64,000 bases of DNA from Bacillus sp. V5-8f. GTDB lineage: Bacteria; Bacillota; Bacilli; Bacillales; DSM-1321. The stretch's first letter is position 1; each line of letters opens with the position of its first letter. The DNA is taken from positions 620,001 to 684,000 of the forward strand of contig NZ_PGUW01000004.1 of NCBI RefSeq assembly GCF_002863565.1, written 5' to 3'. A model generated the notes under the pieces. That model was not told the origin of the DNA. It saw only the letters and a program-made list of their open reading frames with translations, and did no database searches. Position numbers and translations under genes: made by a program. Below are positions 31,744 to 41,022 of this stretch, piece by piece.

Positions 31744-33705
31744 TTGGGTAAAAATCTTTTTGCAAAGAAAAGAACTGCAATGGCACTTGCACTTGCATTA
31801 ACTATCCCGGCATTAACACCTGCAGAAGCCGCTACTTCTCACGATGTTAAAATTGATGCTGTTAAGTTTAATGGCATGCCTGCACCTACTACCATTGAAC
31901 AGATGGTTCACACATATACGAATGCATCAGTAGAAGTGAAATATAGTGATGGAAAGGTAAAAACATTCCCGCTAACATATAAAAGATTATTTAAATCTGA
32001 GGATAAAGTAGCCACTGTTAAAGGTGAAAAAGTTCCGGCTGGTACACCGATCGATGTGAATGGCAATCCTATCGTTGATAGTAGTGTCCCTGGAGATCCG
32101 CAATATTTTGTTTCGGACGCTCCGGATTCAAACAGTTTATTAAACCCAATCAAGGGCCAGCTATATATGGTCACACATTATGAATATGACACAATTGATG
32201 CTGCAGGAAAATCAGCATATGGGCTAGTACCAGCTTCTATGTCCTTGACACATTTGGAACAAGACTCTAAAACAGGTGAGTTAGCACCTAAGGAAGTAAA
32301 GAAAATAGATTTCTCAGAAGTGAATGGGCTTTGGATTCCTTGTAATGGTTCTACTTCACCTTGGAACACACATTTAGGATCTGAGGAATATGAACCTGAT
32401 GCGCGCGCTTTTGAAACGGACCCTGCTTCAAGTGCAAGAACCTGGACTGAAAGCTTTGCAGAGCTTTATTTTGGTGATAAGTCAAAGGCTAATCCTTACT
32501 TCTATGGCTATATCCCTGAAATCCATGTTAAGAAAAATGGAAAAACAAAAGTCGAAAAGCACTACAGCGCAGGCCGCTTCTCTCATGAAGTGATGAAAAT
32601 GATGCCTGATAATAAAACTGCATTCTTCGGTGATGATGGTTCCAATACAACAATGTTCATGTATGTAGCAGATAAAGAAGCAAACCTATCAGCCGGTACT
32701 CTATACGCAGCTAAATTCCACCAGACAGGTTCTGAAAATGGTGGTTCTGGTAATCTTGAATGGATCAAGCTTGGACATTCAACTGATAAGGAAATTAAAA
32801 AAATAATCGATAAAGGCATTAAGTACAGCGATATTTTTGAAACATCAGAGGAGCCAAAAGAAGGATTTAAAGCGATCAAACAATATTCAGCAGGCGGTAA
32901 AGTGGAGTACTTGAAGCTAAAACCTGGTATGGAAAAAGCGGCAGCATTCCTTGAGTCCCGACGCTATGCAGCTTATTTAGGCGCAACATCCGAATTTAAT
33001 AAGATGGAAGGTATTACAGTAAACGAGAAAAACAAAAAAGTATATGTGGCCATTTCTGATTTAAGCGGCGGTATGGAAAAAGATAAAACCGGAAAAGAAC
33101 CAGCGGATGATATTCAGCTGCCAAAAAGTAAATCAGGCGTAACATACCAGCTCGATTTAAAACCTGGCCAAAAGGATAGCGGTGGTAATAGCATTGCAAG
33201 TGATTATGTAGCGGCATCCTTGTCTGGATTAGTTGTCGGCGAAGATCTTTCAACTCCCGATGCTTATGGTAACACTTCTAATGTGGAAAAAGTGGCAGGT
33301 CCAGATAACTTGAGTTACTCTGAGGCGGCGAGAACACTATTCATTGGTGAAGATACAAGCAGGCATACAAATAACTACGTATGGGCTTATAATATCGACA
33401 CGAAAGAGTTAACACGTGTTCTGTCTGCTCCAGCAGGGGCTGAATCAACTGGATTATTTGCAGCTGATGACCGAAACGGCTTCTCTTACATTATGAGTAA
33501 CTTCCAGCATCCTGGTGATGAAGTAGATAGTAAGGCCATTACTGCTGTGAATAAAGAGGAGCTTTTGAGTGCTATCGATAGAGAAATCGGTATTAATAAG
33601 ACTGGTGGAGTTGGATATATCTCTGGACTTCCATCTCTTGTATCAAAATCTGAGGCTCAAGATAATGAAAACCAAAAAAACAATCATGGCAAAGAAGAAA
33701 AATAG
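31744..33705 (+). CDS. phoX: PhoX-family secreted alkaline phosphatase (DUF839)
   Basis: A 653-residue protein with a signal peptide (KKRTAMALALALTIPALTPAEA, cleavage near residue 29). The diagnostic PhoX/DUF839 block is IPCNGSTSPWNTHLGSEEYE followed by PDARAFE, which in PhoX enzymes supplies Cys and Glu ligands to the Fe-Ca cofactor. DDGSNTTMFMYVADK and LSYSEAARTLFIGEDTS carry further acidic metal ligands. A C-terminal SEAQDNENQKNNHGKEEK tail is very polar. It hydrolyses phosphate monoesters outside the cell. The TTG start has AGGAG about 10 nt upstream. The PhoP-type repeats about 90 nt upstream fit induction by phosphate starvation. No TAT twin-arginine motif is evident, although PhoX is often TAT-exported. 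Confidence 0.88.
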   Translation: MGKNLFAKKRTAMALALALTIPALTPAEAATSHDVKIDAVKFNGMPAPTTIEQMVHTYTNASVEVKYSDGKVKTFPLTYKRLFKSEDKVATVKGEKVPAGTPIDVNGNPIVDSSVPGDPQYFVSDAPDSNSLLNPIKGQLYMVTHYEYDTIDAAGKSAYGLVPASMSLTHLEQDSKTGELAPKEVKKIDFSEVNGLWIPCNGSTSPWNTHLGSEEYEPDARAFETDPASSARTWTESFAELYFGDKSKANPYFYGYIPEIHVKKNGKTKVEKHYSAGRFSHEVMKMMPDNKTAFFGDDGSNTTMFMYVADKEANLSAGTLYAAKFHQTGSENGGSGNLEWIKLGHSTDKEIKKIIDKGIKYSDIFETSEEPKEGFKAIKQYSAGGKVEYLKLKPGMEKAAAFLESRRYAAYLGATSEFNKMEGITVNEKNKKVYVAISDLSGGMEKDKTGKEPADDIQLPKSKSGVTYQLDLKPGQKDSGGNSIASDYVAASLSGLVVGEDLSTPDAYGNTSNVEKVAGPDNLSYSEAARTLFIGEDTSRHTNNYVWAYNIDTKELTRVLSAPAGAESTGLFAADDRNGFSYIMSNFQHPGDEVDSKAITAVNKEELLSAIDREIGINKTGGVGYISGLPSLVSKSEAQDNENQKNNHGKEEK

Positions 33706-33744
33706 CACTAAACCTTTACATTAAATATTGCCAACTCTTAATGC

Positions 33745-33776
33745 GGAGCCTGTCTTTTTAGGATAGGCTCCCTTTT
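33745..33776 (+). terminator. Terminator after phoX
   Basis: GGAGCCTGTC (33745-33754) pairs with GATAGGCTCC (33762-33771), one G-U, followed by CTTTTA. Confidence 0.8.
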
Positions 33777-33918
33777 ATATTGCAATGCGAAACGGCTTTT
33801 TTGGCTGTTTTCGACAGGCAACCAAATTTGTTACCGTATAGAAGCAAAGGGTCTAAAAAATGGTTGACTCTTTTTTTAATGCCATTAAGTATATATAAAC
33901 CCTTTGTTCTGATGATTC

Positions 33919-34002
33919 TCAGACTTTATCCTTTAAATCTCTGATGAAGTCCCTTTTCTTGACTATTTCAGATGCTTTGTCTTTCAAATCCCGATGAGAG
34001 TT
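33919..34002 (-). pseudogene. Short coding relic with an internal repeat
   Basis: On the minus strand HRDLKDKASEIVKKRDFIRD and LKDKV end at a TGA (33919-33921). RDLKDK occurs twice, 16 residues apart, and the DNA shows a matching imperfect direct repeat. There is an in-frame stop just upstream and no start codon. The rest of the 33777-34140 interval holds nothing I can identify. Confidence 0.3.
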
Positions 34003-34140
34003 TTATTTTATTGAAAAAAGGAAAAAGAATAGAGAATCTTTGTCTTCTTATATTGGGACATGAAATTGTCAATTAGATATTGAAAAAAAGTTAGCGTAAT
34101 TGCGATTCTAATATATTAAAAAAGTTAGGGAGTGAACGTT

Positions 34141-34635
34141 ATGTTTGGGAAAGGTAAGGATGAAGAAACTGAAACAGTTGTAACAGAAGCCAAAAGCAAG
34201 GAAAAGGGTTTCGGATCTAAAATGATGGATTTCAGTGAGGAAGCCATAACAAAGGTAAGGGAATATATAAAAGATAAGGATAAACTGAAACGATTGATCA
34301 GGGATGCTGAAGAAAAATCCGAGCAAGCGAAAAATAAGAAAGGGTTTGTTCAAGATACTTTGGATAACTTAAAATCTATGTTTGAGCTTGTAAAAGCATA
34401 CATCAAGGGTGATTATAGGAACATTCCTTATCGATCCCTGATTGTCATAATAGGAGCTATTTTATACTTTGTTATGCCGGCAGATTCGATTCCTGATGTA
34501 TTAGTTGGTCTAGGATTCACCGACGATGCAGCAGTCATTGCATTTGCATTAAAACAAGTGAAAGAGGATTTGGATAAATTCATAGTCTGGAAAAACACTC
34601 AAGAAAGCATGGAGGAGGAAGGCTTAACTGAGTAG
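34141..34635 (+). CDS. YkvA-like DUF1232 membrane protein
   Basis: A 164-residue protein starting at ATG 34141 (GGGAG about 9 nt upstream; a GTG at 34132 is less likely). A charged, helical N-terminal half (KKDKLKRLIRDAEEKSEQAK-like) leads into a DUF1232 domain: GDYRNIPYRSLIVIIGAILY, FVMPADSIPDVLVGLGFTDD and AAVIAFALKQVKEDL. The P-x-D-x-I-P-D-x-[LI]-P/V-x-x-G-x-x-D-D pattern is the DUF1232 signature. One or two membrane helices. Its function is unknown in Bacillus YkvA relatives. Single gene. Confidence 0.85.
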   Translation: MFGKGKDEETETVVTEAKSKEKGFGSKMMDFSEEAITKVREYIKDKDKLKRLIRDAEEKSEQAKNKKGFVQDTLDNLKSMFELVKAYIKGDYRNIPYRSLIVIIGAILYFVMPADSIPDVLVGLGFTDDAAVIAFALKQVKEDLDKFIVWKNTQESMEEEGLTE

Positions 34636-34644
34636 AGTGCTTTA

Positions 34645-34791
34645 TTGGTAAAAGTAAGCAATCCCTTGGTGTACTTAAAATGGGATGGTGTCCAAAGCCT
34701 GTTGGATGACACAAAACAAGACAAGACCCTTGAAGTAATTCTTTTATGGATGGATAATCGGTTGTCCCAACCGAAAAAATTAAACGATTAG
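34645..34791 (+). CDS. Possible small protein, 48 aa
   Basis: A TTG-started frame directly behind the DUF1232 gene: LVKVSNPLVYLKWDGVQSLL, DDTKQDKTLEVILLWMDNRL, then SQPKKLND. The composition looks coding and the spacing (9 nt) would suit an operon, but the ribosome site is weak. No family recognised. A GGCGG/CCGCC hairpin at 34827-34858 followed by TTATTTT may be its terminator. Confidence 0.3.
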   Translation: MVKVSNPLVYLKWDGVQSLLDDTKQDKTLEVILLWMDNRLSQPKKLND

Positions 34792-34826
34792 AGATTTTAT
34801 GGAACTAAATTTTATTAGGATTAAAC

Positions 34827-34858
34827 GGCGGAAATCGAAGGATTGGCCGCCTTATTTT
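34827..34858 (+). terminator. Weak terminator-like hairpin
   Basis: GGCGG and CCGCC with a 15-nt loop, then TTATTTTG. The rest of the stretch to 35066 shows only the promoter region of the next gene. Confidence 0.4.
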
Positions 34859-35066
34859 GTATGTCATTCCCTATGGGTTGAAACACTGATCCTTATCTTT
34901 GTTTTGGTTTTAATTTCTCTCTCTCGGCTTTGATAGAAGTGATTATTATTAACTAAGGCATTCCAAAAGCGTACTATTTTCACAACATTTTTTCTTTTTA
35001 AAACTTACAATTGGAAAAGTATTCAACCTGGTGTAATATTAGGGTAAAAAATAAGAGGTGGATATA

Positions 35067-36059
35067 ATGTCATCAGGTTCAAGTTCTGCCAGTGAGATAA
35101 AGGCTGATGGCTCATTCAATCGCCAGGTAAATCGATTTACAACACCTTTTGGGCCGAATCGTGGGGATCTTCCGGTTGAAGCTGGCAGATATCGTTTGTT
35201 ATGGTCCGCTGTCTGTCCCTGGGCGCACCGTTCGGTTATTGTCCGAAGAATTCTTGGATTGGAAGATGCAATCAGCTTGGGCACAGCAAGCCCAATGCGT
35301 CCCAAACTCCCTCATGTTGACTGGGAATTTTCGCTGGATGATGGTGGAATGGATCCAGTACTGGGAATTCAATATATGAGTGAGATATACAAACAGACCG
35401 AACCTGAGTATAGCGGAAGGCCAACTGTACCGGTAGTGGTCGATGTAAAGAAAAAAAAGGTTGTAAACAATGATTATTTTAAGCTGACAAACTACTTGGA
35501 AACTGTGTGGGCCCCTTTTCACAAAGCGAATGCTCCAGATTTGTATCCAGAAAACCTTCGTGAGGAGATTGATCAATTAAACGATATCATCTTCCATGAT
35601 GTGAACAATGGGGTTTATAAGTGCGGATTTGCACAATCCCAGGAAGCATACGAGTTGGCCTATGATACATTATTTTCCAGATTAGATGAGTTGGACCAGC
35701 GTCTTTCTGACAGGCGTTTCTTATTCGGCGATTATATTACAGATTCAGATGTCAGGCTATATGCCACTTTAGTTCGCTTCGATACAGCCTATTACACAGC
35801 CTTTAAGGCGAACCGGAACCGGATTGTTGACTTCCCTAATCTATGGGGCTATTTAAGAGATTTATATCAAACACCAGGATTTGGCGATACAACAGATTTC
35901 CATGCCATAAAAGTGCACTATCATCTCTCAAACCATATAGCTAGTGACGATCAAAAAAGCTACAACATATTGCCAAAGGGACCAGACCTTACAGGACTTC
36001 ATTCTGCTCATAATCGTGAAGTTTTAAGCGGTAAAATACATACGTTTATTATGAAATAA
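35067..36059 (+). CDS. Glutathionyl-hydroquinone reductase-like GST (Xi class, YqjG-type)
   Basis: A 330-residue protein starting at ATG 35067 (AAGAGGTGG upstream). It has the Xi-class glutathione transferase signature SAVCPWAHR, whose Cys reduces S-conjugated hydroquinones, then a thioredoxin-fold segment with TVPVVVDVKKKKVVNNDYFK (family VxNN-[ED]-S) and an all-helical C-terminal domain (VNNGVYKCGFAQSQEAYE, FLFGDYITDSDVRLYATLVR, FDTAYYTAFKANRNRI). Length and order match E. coli YqjG. Since many Bacilli use bacillithiol, the partner thiol may not be glutathione. Upstream of a GNAT gene by 29 nt, possibly cotranscribed. Confidence 0.9.
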   Translation: MSSGSSSASEIKADGSFNRQVNRFTTPFGPNRGDLPVEAGRYRLLWSAVCPWAHRSVIVRRILGLEDAISLGTASPMRPKLPHVDWEFSLDDGGMDPVLGIQYMSEIYKQTEPEYSGRPTVPVVVDVKKKKVVNNDYFKLTNYLETVWAPFHKANAPDLYPENLREEIDQLNDIIFHDVNNGVYKCGFAQSQEAYELAYDTLFSRLDELDQRLSDRRFLFGDYITDSDVRLYATLVRFDTAYYTAFKANRNRIVDFPNLWGYLRDLYQTPGFGDTTDFHAIKVHYHLSNHIASDDQKSYNILPKGPDLTGLHSAHNREVLSGKIHTFIMK

Positions 36060-36088
36060 AAAATATATGATAATAGTGGGGGAAGCTT

Positions 36089-36592
36089 ATGATCATTCGT
36101 AATGCAGAGGTTCATGAACTGCCTTATATCCGTGTGCAGAGAGTTGGCGCATACCAAGAGCATGCGGCAGCTATCCCAGAGGGGCATTGGAACGCCTTAA
36201 AAAAGGCAATCTCATCTAATGCGGATACACTGGATGGCGTTGAATTACTTGTCGCTGAGGTGGATGGGAAAATTGTTGGCAGCGTTGCATTGTTTCCTGC
36301 TAAAAGTGACGCATACGAAGGATATGTTGATGCATTGGATTATCCTGAAATTCGGATGCTTGCTGTAGCGCCGGAAGCCCGAGGGAAAGGTGTTGCCAAG
36401 GCTTTGGTTACCGAGTGCATAAAGAGAGCGGATGGAAGAGGGTTTACATCTGTTGGGCTTCATACTGGCCAATTCATGAAAGCGGCCATGAGATTGTATG
36501 AAGCACTGGGATTTGAAAGAGTGCCGCAATATGATTTTGAACCTGCAAATGATGGTATTATTGTGAAGGCCTATCGACTTAATTTTAAATAA
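36089..36592 (+). CDS. GNAT-family N-acetyltransferase
   Basis: A 167-residue acetyltransferase with GGGGGAAG before the ATG. The acetyl-CoA-binding motif A is LAVAPEARGKGVAKALVTEC (R-x-x-G-x-G/A as ARGKGVA). Motif B is AAMRLYEALGFERVPQYDFE. The substrate is unknown. It lies 29 nt behind the GST-like gene and may belong to the same detoxification unit. Confidence 0.9.
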   Translation: MIIRNAEVHELPYIRVQRVGAYQEHAAAIPEGHWNALKKAISSNADTLDGVELLVAEVDGKIVGSVALFPAKSDAYEGYVDALDYPEIRMLAVAPEARGKGVAKALVTECIKRADGRGFTSVGLHTGQFMKAAMRLYEALGFERVPQYDFEPANDGIIVKAYRLNFK

Positions 36593-36648
36593 TGGCGACT
36601 AGTATATTTATACCAGCAGGAATGTTTAGTTGCTAAAGGAATGATTTT

Positions 36649-37047
36649 TTGAGATTTTTGGGAGTAATAGTGGGTTATTTCGTGGCAGATTCATTTTTTC
36701 ATATGATCCATGCCTTTGCGGCAGGGTTAAAGGCTGATAGTCCGGCGGAGAGAATTGGAGCCGTTGTTTTTGGAATGGCGGTGCTGATGATTTTGATGGG
36801 GCTTTTTAAAAAGTTCTTTTCTCAATCATTTTTTCAGGGCTTTATAGTGGCGGCAGGACTATTTTTAAGCTTTGATATTGTAGTATTCCACTGGGTTTTT
36901 CAGCTTCACAGAATTACGAATGGTCCTGAGGCGAATTGGCTGGAGCCGGTACTGGTTGTGTTCGGCAGCATTTTTGTCTGGTACGGGATAACAAAGGAGC
37001 GGCAGAAAGCCAAAGTCGAGCATACAGCAAATGCTTACCATGGTTAA
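36649..37047 (+). CDS. DUF2243-like membrane protein
   Basis: A 132-residue protein with four predicted helices: LGVIVGYFVADSFFHMIHAF, IGAVVFGMAVLMILMGLFKK, FIVAAGLFLSFDIVVFHWVF and LEPVLVVFGSIFVWYGI. The FDIVVFHWVFQLHRITNGPE segment, with His and Asp in a helix, resembles DUF2243 proteins but only loosely. TTG start with AAAGGAA 8 nt upstream. Lies 42 nt before the HAD gene; operon possible. Function unknown. Confidence 0.65.
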   Translation: MRFLGVIVGYFVADSFFHMIHAFAAGLKADSPAERIGAVVFGMAVLMILMGLFKKFFSQSFFQGFIVAAGLFLSFDIVVFHWVFQLHRITNGPEANWLEPVLVVFGSIFVWYGITKERQKAKVEHTANAYHG

Positions 37048-37089
37048 TAAATTCAACATGTATGATTAGCATACAAAACGGAGGCTACT

Positions 37090-37881
37090 ATGATTAAAGC
37101 AGTATTTTTTGATTTAGATGACACACTTCTTTGGGACCAAAAAAGTGTAAAGGAAGCGTTTGTGGCTACATGTAAAATTGCCCAGGAGCGCTACGGCATT
37201 GATCCTGAAAAACTGGAGGAAGCGGTTCGGGAAGAGGCGAGGAAATTATATTCCACCTATGAGGTATTCCCTTTTACACAGATGATTGGAATCAATCCGT
37301 TTGAGGGGCTATGGGGGAATTTTTTAGATGACCACGATGATTTTAGGAAATTGAAGGACCAGGTTCCAACTTACAGACAAGATGCCTGGACTTTAGGGCT
37401 TAAGAGGTTGGGCGTCGATGACCCGGACTTTGGATTTGAGTTAGGGGAAAGATTCCCAGAGGAGCGCAGGAAGGTACCTTTCGTATACGAAGAAACCTTT
37501 ACTACGCTCGATAAATTAAAAGGGAACTATCAGCTTTTGCTACTTACAAATGGCTCTCCTGATCTGCAAAAAACAAAACTCCAGATTACATCTGAACTGG
37601 TTCCTTATTTTGACCAGATCGTAATCTCGGGCGACTATGGAAGAGGGAAGCCGGATCCTGGGATTTTTGAACATGCTTTATCGCTCATGTCCTTACAGAA
37701 GGATGAAGCGATTATGGTCGGAGATAACCTAATGACAGATATTCTAGGGGCAAATCGGGCAGGTATCCGTACGGTTTGGATTAACCGTCATAACAAAGTC
37801 CGTGAAGAGGTTGAACCTACATATGAAATTCAGCATTTAGAAGAGCTGTTTCCAATTTTGGATGAGTTAAAGGAAAAGTAG
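37090..37881 (+). CDS. HAD-superfamily phosphatase
   Basis: A 263-residue HAD subfamily IA hydrolase with all four motifs: FDLDDTLL (nucleophile Asp8), LLLTNGS, a Lys in [10 protein letters not shown] and [18 protein letters not shown] helical cap lies between motifs I and II. GGAGG precedes the ATG. Such enzymes dephosphorylate sugar phosphates, nucleotides or phosphoglycolate; the cap has no feature that decides which. Its terminator follows at 37892-37937. Confidence 0.92.
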   Translation: MIKAVFFDLDDTLLWDQKSVKEAFVATCKIAQERYGIDPEKLEEAVREEARKLYSTYEVFPFTQMIGINPFEGLWGNFLDDHDDFRKLKDQVPTYRQDAWTLGLKRLGVDDPDFGFELGERFPEERRKVPFVYEETFTTLDKLKGNYQLLLLTNGSPDLQKTKLQITSELVPYFDQIVISGDYGRGKPDPGIFEHALSLMSLQKDEAIMVGDNLMTDILGANRAGIRTVWINRHNKVREEVEPTYEIQHLEELFPILDELKEK

Positions 37882-37891
37882 GACGAAGGAG

Positions 37892-37937
37892 AAATCTTGC
37901 AGATGATTACTTGATGATGTCTGCAAGATTTTTTTAT
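37892..37937 (+). terminator. Terminator of the HAD gene
   Basis: AAATCTTGCAGA (37892-37903) pairs with TCTGCAAGATTT (37920-37931), followed by six T's. Confidence 0.92.
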
Positions 37938-38098
37938 CTATTTTTTAGATCATTGTGTTTTACACAAACTCCTATGGAAACTTTTAGGCTTAATTTTACC
38001 CAAGGTGTCAGTTTAAACCTGAAGGGCTAGACCTCCCGCGATTTTTCCAACATTTTTGCGTATAGAGAAATCATTAAACGGTATGCTATCTACTGACT

Positions 38099-38827
38099 CT
38101 ATCGAAGGTCATTAACTAACGCATGAAGATTCTTTTTTACTTTGGCAAATTCCAACGTAGTATAGGAATTCAAACAATATGACTTAATTTTAGAAAAGGA
38201 AGAAGGTTCTACAATCGCTTCAGGCAAATACTTTTCACAACGGTTCCATGCATCTTTTTCTTCTTGTATTAGGAATTGTTTATATTTCTCGACGTCTTTA
38301 TTAGTAAGCCTGGATTGGTTACATCCAGAAACAAACTGCTTCAGTCTTTTGATCAATGGTTGTTCTTGATCCTGCAAAACATGGCCAAGTTCATGCAAGA
38401 TTAGGATTGTTATAAAATGAGAAAGATCTATTGAATGTTTAAAATACATATTCCATCGTCTAAATATCCGGGAAGGGTTTAAATAAATTGTCTTCTTTAT
38501 GTAATTGTAACTAGCTCCCTTGCAGAATGAAAAGTATCCTACTTTAAAATGCACGGGATGCCCTAGCTCTTTTAATCTTGAGACACAGAGTTCCGAGAGA
38601 GAGAAAACCATATCATAACGATCAATTAGCTGGACAATTGAACCGATTGCAGCAGACGTGTTATATTGCAAATCCTTGACCAGATTTCTATCTAAAATTC
38701 GTAATACCCCGGATGGATGAACAAAATGAAGGACATCGGACCCAGTGATAAAATTTAATTTGTATTGGTCAAAACCAAGAACGCTTAATTCTTCATTTAC
38801 TCTTTCAAAGATCTGGTTATTTGTCAT
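38099..38827 (-). CDS. Putative zincin metallopeptidase-like protein (HELGH)
   Basis: A 242-residue protein. The zinc motif HELGH (His145, Glu146, His149) sits in FITILILHELGHVLQDQEQP, typical of zincins. About 50 residues on, EEKDAWNRCEKYLPE could supply a third ligand in an E-x-x-A-W helix as in ImmA/IrrE- and SprT-like proteins. The N-terminal half (LNFITGSDVLHFVHPSGVLR) has no known motif and there is no signal peptide. Its ATG overlaps the stop of a 63-codon frame upstream by ATGA, which suggests translational coupling. Function unknown; a regulatory protease for a stress or mobile-element repressor is one guess. Confidence 0.65.
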   Translation of the reverse strand: MTNNQIFERVNEELSVLGFDQYKLNFITGSDVLHFVHPSGVLRILDRNLVKDLQYNTSAAIGSIVQLIDRYDMVFSLSELCVSRLKELGHPVHFKVGYFSFCKGASYNYIKKTIYLNPSRIFRRWNMYFKHSIDLSHFITILILHELGHVLQDQEQPLIKRLKQFVSGCNQSRLTNKDVEKYKQFLIQEEKDAWNRCEKYLPEAIVEPSSFSKIKSYCLNSYTTLEFAKVKKNLHALVNDLR

Positions 38828-39015
38828 GGTTTATTCCATCCTCGCCCAATGATTTCTGGAAGCAGCCAAGCTAAAAAAATATAGAATATACTATTAGTAC
38901 CTAGTCCTATAATTATGCCATACCTACGGCGTTGTCGAAAACCAAAAATATTTGTTGTTTTGCACAATATTCTGTCGGTGTGTCGGAATATAGTTATTTT
39001 TTGTGAATGCTCCAT
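38824..39015 (-). CDS. Small membrane protein coupled to the zincin gene
   Basis: A 63-codon frame, Arg-rich at the start (RHTDRILCKTTNIFGFRQRR) with one C-terminal membrane helix (SIFYIFLAWLLP). The ATGA overlap with the zincin gene is the main support; the ribosome site is poor. The two might form a membrane-partner/protease pair, which is only an inference. Confidence 0.35.
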   Translation of the reverse strand: MEHSQKITIFRHTDRILCKTTNIFGFRQRRRYGIIIGLGTNSIFYIFLAWLLPEIIGRGWNKP

Positions 39016-39253
39016 GGCCAGGAGAGGAGTAGCAGTGGGTTATACATGATATGGTGTCGGAGGCTGTTTGAAATAGTAATTTGCTCTACGCGGATCTAGG
39101 CGTTGTTTGGGGGAGTTAAGGAATCTTCGGAAATTTTAAGCGGTTATACAAGGCTCGGCTATTTTGTGGCAAAACCGGCACCGTTTACAAGATAATCTTA
39201 TAAAACAAGGGGCGGTCCGAAAAGTAGTTTTTTTAGCACAAAAATTAAAAAGC
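39016..39253. other. Gene-free interval, possible element remnant
   Basis: No gene was seen. GGGGCGGTCCGAAAAGTAG at about 39210-39228 resembles ends of some insertion sequences, but the mate end is absent. Confidence 0.25.
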
Positions 39254-39297
39254 AAAACCCAAGAATGCTGTTATATCAACATTCTTGGGTTTTTATT
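39254..39297. terminator. Strong bidirectional terminator
   Basis: AAAACCCAAGAATG (39254-39267) pairs with CATTCTTGGGTTTT (39280-39293), with T's on both strands. It separates the phosphatase gene from the zincin region. Confidence 0.9.
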
Positions 39298-39347
39298 TTG
39301 GGAGAATTCTACCCTATAAAGGACTTTCTGGACAGTCCCTGTTTGTG

Positions 39348-39815
39348 TTACCTGATGTTATGTTCGTTACGAATTTTTTCCAGTAGTGATTTGCAACCTT
39401 GGGAAACAAGTTGATAGGTTTCCTCAAAATCTCCTGTGTAATACGGGTCTGGTACATCCTGATTAAGTTCCACTATATCGAGAAGGCGGAGGATCTTAGG
39501 ATGGTCAGCCCTGCCGGTAATCTCCTGGATGTTCCTTACGTTGCTTTTATCCATTCCAATTATGTAATCGAACTTTTCAAAGTCATCCTTTGTTAATTGA
39601 CGTCCGACAAGGCCTTTTGCTGATATATTGTATTTCTTTAGAATGGTAAGGGTGCCTTTGTGTGGTGGAGATCCAATATGCCAAGAGCTCGTTGCAGCGG
39701 AGTCAACGGTTATTTTGTCAGTGAGATTTTCTTTGACTACCAGATCGCGAAATAAAGCTTCAGCCATAGGTGAACGACAAATGTTTCCTAGGCAGACAAA
39801 CAAAACGTTAATCAT
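39348..39815 (-). CDS. yfkJ: Low-molecular-weight protein tyrosine phosphatase (YfkJ-like)
   Basis: A 155-residue phosphatase starting at ATG 39815 (AAAGGAG upstream; the frame continues 73 codons but without support). The phosphate loop CLGNICRS holds Cys8 and Arg14 (C-x5-R), and the general acid is Asp123 in VPDPYYTG. The whole chain closely follows B. subtilis YfkJ (MISVLFVCLGNICRSPMAEA-like start). YfkJ-type enzymes dephosphorylate Tyr or Arg phosphate on proteins and have been linked to stress resistance. The divergent neighbour is a dead permease. Confidence 0.92.
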   Translation of the reverse strand: MINVLFVCLGNICRSPMAEALFRDLVVKENLTDKITVDSAATSSWHIGSPPHKGTLTILKKYNISAKGLVGRQLTKDDFEKFDYIIGMDKSNVRNIQEITGRADHPKILRLLDIVELNQDVPDPYYTGDFEETYQLVSQGCKSLLEKIRNEHNIR

Positions 39816-40060
39816 GTTAGTAGCTCCTTTATGAATAAACTCATCATATATATTAACTTGAAATAAAAATTGTTGCCATAAATAGAGAAACTTGAATGAA
39901 ATTTCAAGATTTATCTGTGTTCGTTTGGCGTAAGGATTGCCTTCATGGGATTTCCTGCAACGTAATACTATTATAATTTCAACAATATTTAAAATGTGAT
40001 GATCCGTTGCCATATTGAAGACTCTTTTTTTCATACAAATCTAATGAAATGCAGAATTTG

Positions 40061-40778
40061 TATAGAGGCTGCAGTTGTTGTTTTCGCATATTTTGGTTTC
40101 GATGCCGTTTCGACCGCAGCGGAGGAAGTGAAAAATCCTCAAAGAAATCTTCCAATAGGAATCCTGTCGGCATTAGGTATATGTACAATTTTGTATATTG
40201 CTGTATCCTTGATTCTTAAAGGAATTGTGCCTTATGACATGTTAAATGTAAAAGACCCGGTAGCATTTGCGTTTAAATTCATCGGCCAGGACTGGGCTGC
40301 AGGACTTATCTCCCTGGGTGCCATAATGGGAATAACGACTGTTTTGCTAGTCATGATGTTTGGACAAACACGTTTATTTTATGCAATAAGCAAGGATGGA
40401 CTGCTTCCGAAGTTCCTGTCTAAGATACATCCAAAAACAAAAATTCCACTGCCAAGCACATGGGTTACGGGTGTGCTTGTAGCAACATTTGCCGGCTTAT
40501 TCCCATTAGATAAATTAGCGGAATTAACGAGCATAGGTACATTATTCGCTTTTTCCTCCGTTTCACTGGGAGTAATCGTTTTGAGAAAAACTAATCCTGA
40601 TCTGAAGCGCGGATTTAAAACGCCATGGGTACCTGTTATTCCTGCATTGGCCATTATCTTCTGTTTTTATCTGATGCTTCAGCTGTCTGCGTTTACTTGG
40701 ACAGGATTCGTTGTATGGTTAGTTATTGGACTTGTGATCTATGCAACATATGGATATAGAAACAGCCAGCTTCGTTAA
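40061..40778 (+). pseudogene. 5'-truncated amino-acid permease (APC superfamily, YfnA-like)
   Basis: The frame keeps the second half of a cationic-amino-acid-type permease: VVFAYFGFDAVSTAAEEVKN, PQRNLPIGILSALGICTILY, the MFGQTRLFYAISKDGLLPKF loop and the last helices to ATYGYRNSQLR. YfnA-type proteins are about 460 residues; roughly the first 215 are missing, and the frame upstream of 40061 is unrelated and lacks a ribosome site. A deletion must have removed the 5' half. The 3' half is undamaged, so the event looks recent. Confidence 0.85.
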
Positions 40779-40838
40779 GAATGTTGTTTCGTATAGGCTT
40801 AGGAATTTTTGATGCCATACAATTTAATTTATTAATGT

Positions 40839-40868
40839 ACCTCAGATTGTAACGGTCTGAGCTTTTTT
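40839..40868 (+). terminator. Terminator of the truncated permease
   Basis: CTCAGA (40841-40846) pairs with TCTGAG (40856-40861), then CTTTTTTA. Confidence 0.75.
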
Positions 40869-41022
40869 ATGACTTACTAACAGCATTCCCTGCCATTTGA
40901 GATGAAAAATCACAAGACATGAAAATTTTTTTTTAAAACATTTGACTCATTTGGAATTAACTATATAATGTAATAGAACATTAGTCCTAGTTAAATATAT
41001 CCACATATGTCGGAGGGCAAAT

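Noticed and set aside
39205-39300. Possible insertion sequence end
   Set aside because: Only one end-like sequence is seen, with no transposase fragment or target duplication; the hairpin is an ordinary bidirectional terminator.
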